DNA of 52,991 nt from contig NZ_QAJN01000016.1 of the NCBI RefSeq assembly GCF_003852425.1, positions 182,754 through 235,744 on the forward strand. The letters run 5' to 3'. How positions within the stretch are numbered: position 1 is the stretch's first letter; the number at the start of each line of letters is the position of its first letter. The stretch is from Paucibacter sp. KBW04. GTDB lineage: Bacteria > Pseudomonadota > Gammaproteobacteria > Burkholderiales > Burkholderiaceae_C. Positions 31,889-39,588 of this stretch are shown here, piece by piece. The notes beneath the pieces were generated by a model, which was not told the DNA's origin, did not search any database, and saw nothing but the letters and a program-made list of their open reading frames with translations. Position numbers and translations under genes: made by a program.

Positions 31889-34347
31889 ACGCGGTGATCG
31901 AAGTCAAGAGCCAGAACAAGACGGTGAGGGTGCAGATCGTCGAGGACGAACGCATCGTGGCACTCGATCTCAAGTTCAATCTGCAACAGCTGGGTTTTGT
32001 CGTCACCGGCATGGCCAATAGCGAGGGCGAGGCCCTGGCCCAGGTGCGGCGCGAGCGACCCGATGTGGTGCTGATGGACATCAATCTGGGTCGCGGCGGC
32101 GACGGCATCCAAGCCGCCCAACAGCTCAAGGACGAGTTCGGCGTGCCGGTGATCTTCCTCACCGCCTACGCCGAGCCGGAGACCTTGGAGCGCGCCGGCC
32201 TGAGCGCGCCCTACGGCTATCTGCTCAAGCCTTTTGAGCTGCGCGAACTCAACGCCACCATCCGCATGGCCTTGGCCCGGCGCGAGGTGGAGCAAAGGAC
32301 CGAGCGACTGGAGCAACGCTTCCGCCTGGCCCTGGACGCCGCCCGCCTGGGCGTGGTGGAGTTCCATCGCAATACCGATGCCGTCGAGCTGGACGGCCAT
32401 ATCGCCCACCTGATGCGCAGCAGCCCGCTGGGCTTCAAGTTCTCGCGCGACGAGTTCCTGGCCCGTCTGGTCGAGCCTGCAGTGCGCGAGCGCCTCAGCT
32501 CCCTGCTACTGCCCGGCGGCGTGGTCCACACCCTGGCCCTGTGGCAGCGCGATGACGAGGAGCTGATCTGGCTGGAGATCCATGCCTGCCATTTCGTCGA
32601 TGAAGACAAGGTCATCGGCGTGTTCCGTGACGTCACCACCCAGGTCAATAACGAGGAACGCCTGCAGCAGGCGGCCGTCGTTTTTGAGTCCGCCACCGAG
32701 GCCATCGTGATCCTGGACGGCGGCTATCTGGTGCGGGCCGCCAACCCCGCCTTCACCGCCCTCACCGGCTGGGCTCACCACGAGGTGCTGGGTCGGCATC
32801 CGGACGACTTCTTGCACGCCAAGCGCTCCAGCGACCGCATGAGTGCGCGCGAGAGCCTGGCCGCCGGCGCGGCCGCCACGCCCTGGCATGGCGATGTCTA
32901 TTGCCTGCGGCGCGACGGCAGCCTGTTCCCGGCCTGGGAGCATGTGGCCCCGGTGATGGGCAAGGAGCAGGAGGTCTCGCACTATGTGCTGAGCTTCAGC
33001 GACACCTCGGCCCTGCGCGATGCTGAGATGAAGATTCACCACCTCGCCTTTCACGACGCGCTGACGGGCCTGGGCAATCGCCATCACCTCAACCACTGCC
33101 TGCGCGAATGCATGAACCGCCGCCCCAGTGAGGGCCAGCCCGAGAAGTTCGCCCTGATCTTCATCGATCTGGACGGCTTCAAGACCATCAACGACACCTT
33201 GGGCCATGCGGTGGGCGATCTGCTGCTGATCGAGATCGCCGCCCGCCTGAGCAATCATCTGCGCAGCACCGACGTGCCCATACGCCTGGGCGGTGACGAG
33301 TTCGTGCTGATTCTGCAATCCATCCAGCGGCCCGAAGACCTGATCAGCGTGGCCGACAAACTGCTCGTCGCCATCCGCCAACCGGTCGACCTGGGCCTGG
33401 GCGAGCCGGTGCAGGTCTCGGCCAGCATAGGCATCGCCCTCTTCCCCGATCATGCCGGCAGCGTGGACGATTTGATCAAGGCCGCCGACAGCGCCATGTA
33501 CGCCGCCAAGGCCTCGGGTCGAGACCGCTATGCCTTCTACAGCGCCGCACTCTCGGCCCGCGCGGTGGAACGCATGCAGATCGAGCAAGGCCTGCGCCGC
33601 GCCTTGGGCGCTCAAGAGCTGCGGGTGCTCTGGCAGCCGGTGGTCTCGCTGCGCGATGGTGGCCTGCTCGGCGCCGAGGCCTTGCTGCGCTGGACCCATC
33701 CCGAGCATGGCCCCATCGGCCCCGAGCGTTTTATCCCGGTGGCCGAGGAGACCGGGTTGATCGACGCCATCGGCGACTGGGTCTTGCGCGAAGCCTGTGG
33801 CCAGGCCGCGCGCTGGCTCAAGGCCGGCTTTGCCTTTGAGCGCGTGGCCGTCAACGTCTCACCACGTCAGCTGCAACACGAGGGTTTCGCCCAAAGAGTG
33901 GAGGCCGCCCTGCAGCAGGCCCAGCTGGCCCCGGAAAAGCTGGAGCTGGAACTGACCGAATCCTCTTTGCAAAGCGGCGACTCCGTGCTGCGCGCCCTGC
34001 ACGCCCTGCGCGCCCTCGGCGTCAAGCTCGCCCTGGACGATTTCGGCACCGGTTTTTCATCGCTGTCCATGCTCAAGATGCTGCCCATAGACCGGCTCAA
34101 GATCGACCGGGGTTTTGTACGCGACCTGGCCCGTGACCCCAACGACCTGGCCATCGCCCGCGCCATCGCCGCCCTGGCCAGCACCATGGATCTGGCCGTC
34201 ACGGCCGAAGGCGTGGAAACCGCCGAGCAGCGCGACATCCTGCTAGGCATGAGCGTGCTTGAAGCGCAGGGCTGGCTTTACAGCCCGGCGGTGGAGGCGA
34301 AGGAGCTGGAGCTTTGGTTCGAGCCCGTGGCTAAGAAGCCGAGCTGA
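31885..34347 (+). CDS. Response regulator with PAS, GGDEF and EAL domains
   Basis: An 820-residue cytosolic protein. The receiver domain (1-130) has acidic residues E20/D21, phosphoacceptor D65 (VVLMDINL), T93 and K115. Two PAS-like regions follow (about 145-255 and 262-380). The GGDEF domain has an intact active site GGDEF (469-473) with an inhibitory site RSTD (460-463) five residues upstream. The EAL domain has EAL (598-600), ELTESSL, LALDDFGTGFSS, RLKIDRGFV and TAEGVET, so both c-di-GMP synthesis and breakdown look possible. Phosphorylation by the coupled kinase presumably selects the output. The start overlaps the kinase stop. The last bases overlap an antisense GNAT remnant. Confidence 0.94.
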   Translation: MNAVIEVKSQNKTVRVQIVEDERIVALDLKFNLQQLGFVVTGMANSEGEALAQVRRERPDVVLMDINLGRGGDGIQAAQQLKDEFGVPVIFLTAYAEPETLERAGLSAPYGYLLKPFELRELNATIRMALARREVEQRTERLEQRFRLALDAARLGVVEFHRNTDAVELDGHIAHLMRSSPLGFKFSRDEFLARLVEPAVRERLSSLLLPGGVVHTLALWQRDDEELIWLEIHACHFVDEDKVIGVFRDVTTQVNNEERLQQAAVVFESATEAIVILDGGYLVRAANPAFTALTGWAHHEVLGRHPDDFLHAKRSSDRMSARESLAAGAAATPWHGDVYCLRRDGSLFPAWEHVAPVMGKEQEVSHYVLSFSDTSALRDAEMKIHHLAFHDALTGLGNRHHLNHCLRECMNRRPSEGQPEKFALIFIDLDGFKTINDTLGHAVGDLLLIEIAARLSNHLRSTDVPIRLGGDEFVLILQSIQRPEDLISVADKLLVAIRQPVDLGLGEPVQVSASIGIALFPDHAGSVDDLIKAADSAMYAAKASGRDRYAFYSAALSARAVERMQIEQGLRRALGAQELRVLWQPVVSLRDGGLLGAEALLRWTHPEHGPIGPERFIPVAEETGLIDAIGDWVLREACGQAARWLKAGFAFERVAVNVSPRQLQHEGFAQRVEAALQQAQLAPEKLELELTESSLQSGDSVLRALHALRALGVKLALDDFGTGFSSLSMLKMLPIDRLKIDRGFVRDLARDPNDLAIARAIAALASTMDLAVTAEGVETAEQRDILLGMSVLEAQGWLYSPAVEAKELELWFEPVAKKPS

Positions 34348-34510
34348 GCTTCGCGTAGATCCAAAATTTCCCGGGCCGGCCACGCACTTGGCGATAGCTT
34401 CGCAACAAGCCCTCGCCTTGGAAGCCGCAACGATCCAAGACACGTGCTGAGCGCGAGTTGGACTCAGTGCATGAGGTGTTTGAATCGCTTCTTTGGATTC
34501 TCAGAGCCGA
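34331..34510 (-). pseudogene. C-terminal remnant of a GNAT acetyltransferase
   Basis: Reading the minus strand from 34510 to the TAG at 34331-34333 gives 59 sense codons. Their later part, SNSRSARVLDRCGFQGEGL followed by LRSYRQVRGRPGKFWIYAKL, is the typical C-terminal end of ribosomal-protein-alanine-type GNAT acetyltransferases. The N-terminal acetyl-CoA-binding half is missing, because the sequence runs directly into the 3' end of the sigma-54 regulator gene (stop at 34536). The segment also overlaps the end of the GGDEF-EAL gene. It is a decayed or truncated gene left by a rearrangement. The family identification is by eye. Confidence 0.72.
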
Positions 34511-34535
34511 TGCAAGCCAGCCAATGCCCCGCCGC

Positions 34536-36500
34536 TCAGCCCCTCAAACCATAACGCTGCATTTTTGCGTACAAGGTGCTCTTGGCGATATTGAGCTGCT
34601 TGGCGCTGCGGGTCAGATTGCCCTCGCAGGCGGCAATGGCGCGCACGATCAATTGCTCCTCGTTTTCGGCCATGCTGGGCAGCGCCAAGGGGCGCTCAGC
34701 GGGCTGGTCCAGGCCGGCAAAAATGCTGGGATCCAGCTGCAGCTGCTCGGCCGTCAGGGGGCGATCTGGGCTGGTCAGCACCGCGCCTTCGATGATGTTG
34801 CGCAGCTCGCGCACATTGCCGGGCCAGGGATAGGCGGTCAAACGCGCCAGCACGGCGGCGTCGAGCTGCTCGGCACTTTGGCCCTGCTCGCGCCGAAAGC
34901 GCTCCAGGAACTTTTGCGCCAGCAAGGCGATGTCGGCGGGCCGCTCGCGCAGCGGCGGAATGCGCAGGCCGGTGACGGCCACGCGGTAGTACAGGTCCAT
35001 GCGGAAGCGGCCGGCGGCCACCTCCTGGCGTAGGTCGCGATGGGTGGCGGCCACCAGGCGGAAGTCCACTTTGCGGGGCTCGTTATCGCCCAGGCGGTAG
35101 ATCACGCCTTGCTCCAAAACCCGCAGCAGCTGAGGCTGCATGTCCAGCGGCAACTCCCCCAGCTCGTCCAAGAACAGGGTGCCGCCGTGAGCCGCTTCGA
35201 TCTTGCCCACCATGCCGCCTTTGCGCGCACCGGTGAAGGCACCTTCGGCATAACCGAAAAGCTCGCTGGCCAGCAATTCACGCGAGAGGCCACCGCAGTT
35301 GAGCGCCACGAAACTGCCGCCGCGGCCCCCATGAATGCCGCGCGCAAACTCCTCCTTCCCGGCCCCCGTCTCGCCTTGCAAAAGCACCGGCACCTTGGAG
35401 CGCGCCAGCTGCTGGGCTCGTTGGATCAACTCCTGCATCGAAGGGTCGGCGGTCAAGACATGCTCAAAGCCGGTCGCCTCGGGAAATACACGATCGGCGG
35501 CCGGTGGCGGCGCGGCCCAGCGCGCCCGACCCTGGCTCGCGGGCAGGATCAGCATCGCGCCCAAATGCTCGCCCTTGACAACCAGGGGCTCCAACCACTC
35601 TGGCCGCATCCACTCGGGCAAATGCGCTTTCTGCACGCCCCGGCTGAGTCGCCCTGCGACCAGCTCTGGCACGCTGCGCGCCACCGCCAGGTCCAGGCTG
35701 CCTCCAGCATCGCGAATCGCCAGCTGCGCATGCTCGCTGGCCTTGATGGGGCAGCCACGCCGGTCAAACAAGACCACGGCATCGCGCCCCGCAGAAGACC
35801 AACGCCCCATGGCCAAATCCAGCAACCGGTAGCGGCGCTCCATCTCGGCCATGGCCAAACGGCTCTCGATGCGACTGGCGGTCGTCACCACCAGGGCCAG
35901 GCTCTGGCGATTGAAGGTGGATGAAAGGCCGGACACATCGATGACACCGACGATCTCCCCGTCCGCCGGGTGGTGAACGACCGTGGCGGAACAGGTCCAA
36001 CGCTTGATGCCGGCGCAAAAGTGCTCGGCCGAATGAATCTGCACCGGCTGGCCGAGCGCGAGCGCCGTGCCGATGGCATTGGTGCCACACAGGTTCTCGC
36101 TCCAATTGGCCCCCGGAACCAAGCGTATGTTTTCGGCCGAGCGCAGCGTCGGCCCGTCGCCTTCGGTGCTGAGAATGGCGCTGTGCGAATCGGCCAGGGC
36201 CATCAGGGCGCCGGTTTCGGCCAGGTAATCTCGCGCGCAAGCCATCACCGGGGCACTGGCTTCCAGCAGATCGCGGCGGCGCTCACGCAGCAGATAAAGG
36301 TCTTGCTCGGACACCGGCGTGGGGCCACTGCGTCGGTTTGGGTCCACCTTGGCATCGGCACAGCGCTGCCAGGACACATCGACCAAGGAGCGCAACACGC
36401 CTTGCGGCCGGGCTTGCCCGTTCAGAAAAGATTCCCAGGCCTTGCTCACAGCCAATTCATCGCCGGGGTTCGAAAACATTTGTTCCGCCGAAAAGGCCAT
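34536..36500 (-). CDS. acxR: Sigma-54-dependent activator (AcoR/AcxR-like)
   Basis: A 654-residue enhancer-binding protein. The N-terminal GAF-like sensing domain contains NLCGTNAIGTALAL, typical of AcoR-type regulators. The AAA+ domain has Walker A GETGAGKE (376-383), the sigma-54-contacting GAFTGA loop (420-425), Walker B GGTLFLDE (439-446) and the PWPGNVRELRN motif. The C-terminus is a Fis-type HTH (NLTRSAKQLNIAKSTLYAKM). The start at 36500 has a GGAGACA ribosome site like those of acxABC. It lies downstream of acxC in the same direction and most likely activates the acx promoter at 41804-41819 in response to acetone or a related ketone or alcohol; the effector is inferred. Confidence 0.92.
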   Translation of the reverse strand: MAFSAEQMFSNPGDELAVSKAWESFLNGQARPQGVLRSLVDVSWQRCADAKVDPNRRSGPTPVSEQDLYLLRERRRDLLEASAPVMACARDYLAETGALMALADSHSAILSTEGDGPTLRSAENIRLVPGANWSENLCGTNAIGTALALGQPVQIHSAEHFCAGIKRWTCSATVVHHPADGEIVGVIDVSGLSSTFNRQSLALVVTTASRIESRLAMAEMERRYRLLDLAMGRWSSAGRDAVVLFDRRGCPIKASEHAQLAIRDAGGSLDLAVARSVPELVAGRLSRGVQKAHLPEWMRPEWLEPLVVKGEHLGAMLILPASQGRARWAAPPPAADRVFPEATGFEHVLTADPSMQELIQRAQQLARSKVPVLLQGETGAGKEEFARGIHGGRGGSFVALNCGGLSRELLASELFGYAEGAFTGARKGGMVGKIEAAHGGTLFLDELGELPLDMQPQLLRVLEQGVIYRLGDNEPRKVDFRLVAATHRDLRQEVAAGRFRMDLYYRVAVTGLRIPPLRERPADIALLAQKFLERFRREQGQSAEQLDAAVLARLTAYPWPGNVRELRNIIEGAVLTSPDRPLTAEQLQLDPSIFAGLDQPAERPLALPSMAENEEQLIVRAIAACEGNLTRSAKQLNIAKSTLYAKMQRYGLRG

Positions 36501-36655
36501 TTGTTTGTCTCCACCAAGCCGCAGCCTGAGCGCGTTGCCGATCGTCGCGGCCATGATAGGCAGCAAGCCTGACAAGCGGCATCCCGCAAAACCCCGCTAT
36601 ACGCGCCGATCCCCCTATTCATGGGACTCAAGCCCCGAAAGAACAGACGGCAAGC

Positions 36656-36683
36656 GTCCCGCGGGCCCTAGGACCCGCGGGAC
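36656..36683 (-). terminator. Strong GC hairpin between acxC and the regulator gene
   Basis: The perfect 10-bp arms GTCCCGCGGG (36656-36665) and CCCGCGGGAC (36674-36683) form a very stable hairpin after the acxC stop. On the minus strand it is followed by GCTTGCCGTCTGTTCTTT, only weakly U-rich, so it may attenuate or protect the acxABC transcript rather than fully terminate it. Confidence 0.55.
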
Positions 36684-36709
36684 TGAACGCTCAAGCCAGA
36701 AGAGCAGAC

Positions 36710-37216
36710 TCAGTTGCTGCGCTCGGGCAGGGGCAGCTTGACCCACTCTTTGTAGAAGGCATCGATGTCCGGCTCGAAGTCATGGATCACCGGGTACCAG
36801 GGCGTGGGCGCCTCCACATCGTGCAAGGTGCCGCAGGCCGGGCAGCTGTATTCGCGGTAAACCTGCCAGGCCGTATCGGGTGCCATCAGCTTGGGATAAA
36901 CCTCGGTCATGGCCTCTTCGCTCTCACGAACATAGAGGTTGGCATGCATTTTCCAGTTGCCCTTCCAATCACAGAAAACGTGACCGCAATCGCATTGGGT
37001 CAGCCACTGCTTGGTTCCGGCTTGCTGCACGATGTGCAGATGCGGGCCCAGGGGCAGCACGATGCGATCGTTCCAGCCCAGCTTCTGCTGCAGGGCCGCG
37101 ATATAGAGCTCAAAGCGCTCGGGATCTTTGGGCATGGACAACATGCGCAAGGTGGTGTCCCAGTCGAGCTTGCCGTCGACCAGATTTTTGACTTGTTCAG
37201 CGGTGTATTTGGACAT
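36710..37216 (-). CDS. acxC: Acetone carboxylase gamma subunit
   Basis: A 168-residue subunit, the length recalled for the gamma subunit of the Xanthobacter acetone carboxylase. Zinc-ribbon-like cysteines are visible: CDCGHVFC in the middle and CPACG near the C-terminus. The WKGNWKMHANLYVRES and DFEPDIDAFYKEWVKLPLPE regions are characteristic. It completes the alpha2beta2gamma2 enzyme that converts acetone, bicarbonate and ATP to acetoacetate. The start at 37216 (MSKYTAEQ) follows GGAGACA; the longer frame is a shadow. It lies 29 bp downstream of acxB. Confidence 0.94.
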   Translation of the reverse strand: MSKYTAEQVKNLVDGKLDWDTTLRMLSMPKDPERFELYIAALQQKLGWNDRIVLPLGPHLHIVQQAGTKQWLTQCDCGHVFCDWKGNWKMHANLYVRESEEAMTEVYPKLMAPDTAWQVYREYSCPACGTLHDVEAPTPWYPVIHDFEPDIDAFYKEWVKLPLPERSN

Positions 37217-37245
37217 GATCTGTCTCCAACAATGGTTTGACTTTC

Positions 37246-39570
37246 TTATTCCTCGACCAGGGTGACGGTTTTCACGTCCGGCATGGCCGAGAGGTCCATG
37301 CGGAACTTGGAACCGTAAGAGGGCACGCCCAGGTCCTCTTCCTTGCAGGTCCAGGAGTCCGGCAGATTCCAGAAAGTGCGGAACTGCTTCTCGAACTTTT
37401 CCGACAGGCCGAAGCTGGTGGCGAACATATGCTGGACTTGCACCGAGGCCTGCTTGGCCAGGATGCGCTCGCGCTCGGTCTTCATCCATTCCTGGGTCGG
37501 CTTGGAGCGCTTGATGCGCTGCTGGCGCACTTCCAGGCGCTGCAAGGCGGTGGCCTTTTCGTCGATGCTCCAGACGCCCTTGCCGTCCTTGGTCGCCACC
37601 ACGCCGTGCACCTTCTGGGCGTACTCGGGCAGCAGGAAGCCGTTGTTCAGGTCTTCGGCGATGGCGGGCAACTCACGATCAAGCGGGTCGCCAAAGCCCG
37701 GGCCGCCACGGATGTAGTTGAGGTAGAGGTCGTGGTTGTCGTAGCAGTCCTCGGTGGTCATGCACTGGTGGTCGCGCTTGACGCGGGCATTCGGGCCGAG
37801 GTGGTTTTCGTAGTCCGGCAGGTCGGGGTTGACATCGCCGCCCAGCGGCAGGCTTTCACCCTTGGCGATGCGCTCCTTGATGCCCGTGTTGTGGGCTTCA
37901 AAACGGTAGCCGGTGGCCGAGGGGTAGCCGCCCATCATGCCCCAGTCGCTGTTCATATAGCCGTTGCCCATGAAGAACATGGTCCAGTCCTGCGCGTTCC
38001 AAACCATGCGCAGGGTCTCGAATCCATGGCCACCCCGGTACTTGCCGTAGCCACCGGAGTTGGCCTTGACGTTGCGGCCCAGGTAGAGCAAGGGCTCGGC
38101 CATTTCCCAGATTTCGATATCGCCCATATCGCCTTCGGGGTTCCAGATCGCGGCGGCGTGGTTCAGGCCGTCCTTGATGGCGCAGGCACCGGTGCCGCAG
38201 GAGCTGGCCTCGAAGCTGTTGACGGCGTGGATCTCGCCGTCCTGGTTGATACCCCCGCCTTGCAGCCAGTTGCTGGTGTTGGCATTGCCGGCATTGACTT
38301 CTTCCAGATAGCCCCGGCTGAAGTAGGCCTGGCCCAGGCCGCGCCACATGGTCGTCCAGGCCGAGACCAGGAAGTGCCAGGCGTAGGCATGGCCGGTGCG
38401 TCGGTCATCGGGGTTATTCCAGCCGCCCTTGGGCATATGGAACTCGGTGCCGAAATAGGCGCCATCGTTGATGCGCTGGGTGGGCACCAGGGTCTGGGTC
38501 ATCATCACCCAGATGCCGCTGGTGAAGGCCACCTGGTGGGCGTTGTAGCTGTGCCAACCCCAGCGGCTGGCGCCTTCAAAATCCAAACGCCAAGACGCAT
38601 CGGCGCGGATTTCCATCTCCACCGGGGCGTGCATGATGGAGTCCAGCTTGGCGAAGGCGTTGGAGGTCTGCACGTCTTCATGCTTGTAGGGCACGTCGAC
38701 GAAAGCCACCTTGCGGTACTTGCCGGGCAGGGTCATGGCCTTGATGCGGGTCTGCAGGCCGCGGCGGCCTTCCTCGATCACCTCGGTGGCAAAGGCCTCG
38801 TAGGTCTCCAGGCCTTCTTCGGCAATGGTCTCCTCGACCAGGGCGCGAATCATGTGGCAGCCGGCGATGCGGGTCTTCTCGTCCAGGATCCAGTACTTGG
38901 GCGTGCGCACCGAGCGCTGGCTCTCATGCAGCCAGTCGCGCAGCGGGCTGTCGTTCACCCCGGTCTTGCGGCAGGTGATCATGTAGCCGTCGCCAAAGCG
39001 CTGGGTCTGGCCGGTGGACATGGAGCCGGGCGTCACCGCGCCGGTGTCGATCACGTGGGTCACGCCGCCGACCCAGCCGATCAGCTTGCCCTGCACAAAG
39101 ATGGGCACGATGGTGGCGATGTCGCAGGGGTGGACGTTACCAATCGAGCAATCGTTGTTGGTGAACATATCACCGGGGTTGATGCCGGGGTTGGCCTCCC
39201 AGTTGTTCTCGATCATGTACTTGATCGCCGCGCCCATGGTGCCGACGTGGATGATGATGCCCGTCGAGGTGAGCACGCAGTCACCGGCCGCGTTGTAGAG
39301 GGTGAAGCACAACTCGCCCTCTTGCTCCACGATGGGGCTGGCGGCGATCTTCTTGGCGGTTTCACGTGCATGCACCAGGCCGCCACGCAGCTTGGAGAAC
39401 AGCTTCTCGTAGCCGATGGGGTCTTTTTCGCGCAGGGCCAGGCGGGCCAGGCCGTTGTAATGGCCGGTCTTGGCGGTGCGTTCCAGAATGCCGTCGCGGT
39501 ATTCCTTCAGCGTCTGGCCGTTGCCCAGCAGATTTTGAAAGCCGAGTTCTTTTTGACTCATCATATTCAT
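37246..39570 (-). CDS. acxB: Acetone carboxylase alpha subunit (HyuB-like)
   Basis: A 774-residue hydantoinase B/oxoprolinase-family subunit, close to the size recalled for characterised alpha subunits. It carries the Mn site: NDCSIGNVHPCD supplies H147 and D150, and GGVTHVID supplies H172; the spacing matches the Mn-binding His/Asp/His of the Xanthobacter enzyme as I recall it. This subunit carboxylates the phosphoenol form of acetone produced with the beta subunit. A GGAGACA ribosome site precedes the ATG at 39570. It lies 18 bp after the acxA stop and 29 bp before acxC, so the three are one operon. Confidence 0.95.
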   Translation of the reverse strand: MNMMSQKELGFQNLLGNGQTLKEYRDGILERTAKTGHYNGLARLALREKDPIGYEKLFSKLRGGLVHARETAKKIAASPIVEQEGELCFTLYNAAGDCVLTSTGIIIHVGTMGAAIKYMIENNWEANPGINPGDMFTNNDCSIGNVHPCDIATIVPIFVQGKLIGWVGGVTHVIDTGAVTPGSMSTGQTQRFGDGYMITCRKTGVNDSPLRDWLHESQRSVRTPKYWILDEKTRIAGCHMIRALVEETIAEEGLETYEAFATEVIEEGRRGLQTRIKAMTLPGKYRKVAFVDVPYKHEDVQTSNAFAKLDSIMHAPVEMEIRADASWRLDFEGASRWGWHSYNAHQVAFTSGIWVMMTQTLVPTQRINDGAYFGTEFHMPKGGWNNPDDRRTGHAYAWHFLVSAWTTMWRGLGQAYFSRGYLEEVNAGNANTSNWLQGGGINQDGEIHAVNSFEASSCGTGACAIKDGLNHAAAIWNPEGDMGDIEIWEMAEPLLYLGRNVKANSGGYGKYRGGHGFETLRMVWNAQDWTMFFMGNGYMNSDWGMMGGYPSATGYRFEAHNTGIKERIAKGESLPLGGDVNPDLPDYENHLGPNARVKRDHQCMTTEDCYDNHDLYLNYIRGGPGFGDPLDRELPAIAEDLNNGFLLPEYAQKVHGVVATKDGKGVWSIDEKATALQRLEVRQQRIKRSKPTQEWMKTERERILAKQASVQVQHMFATSFGLSEKFEKQFRTFWNLPDSWTCKEEDLGVPSYGSKFRMDLSAMPDVKTVTLVEE

Positions 39571-39588
39571 GGTCTGTCTCCTAATGGA

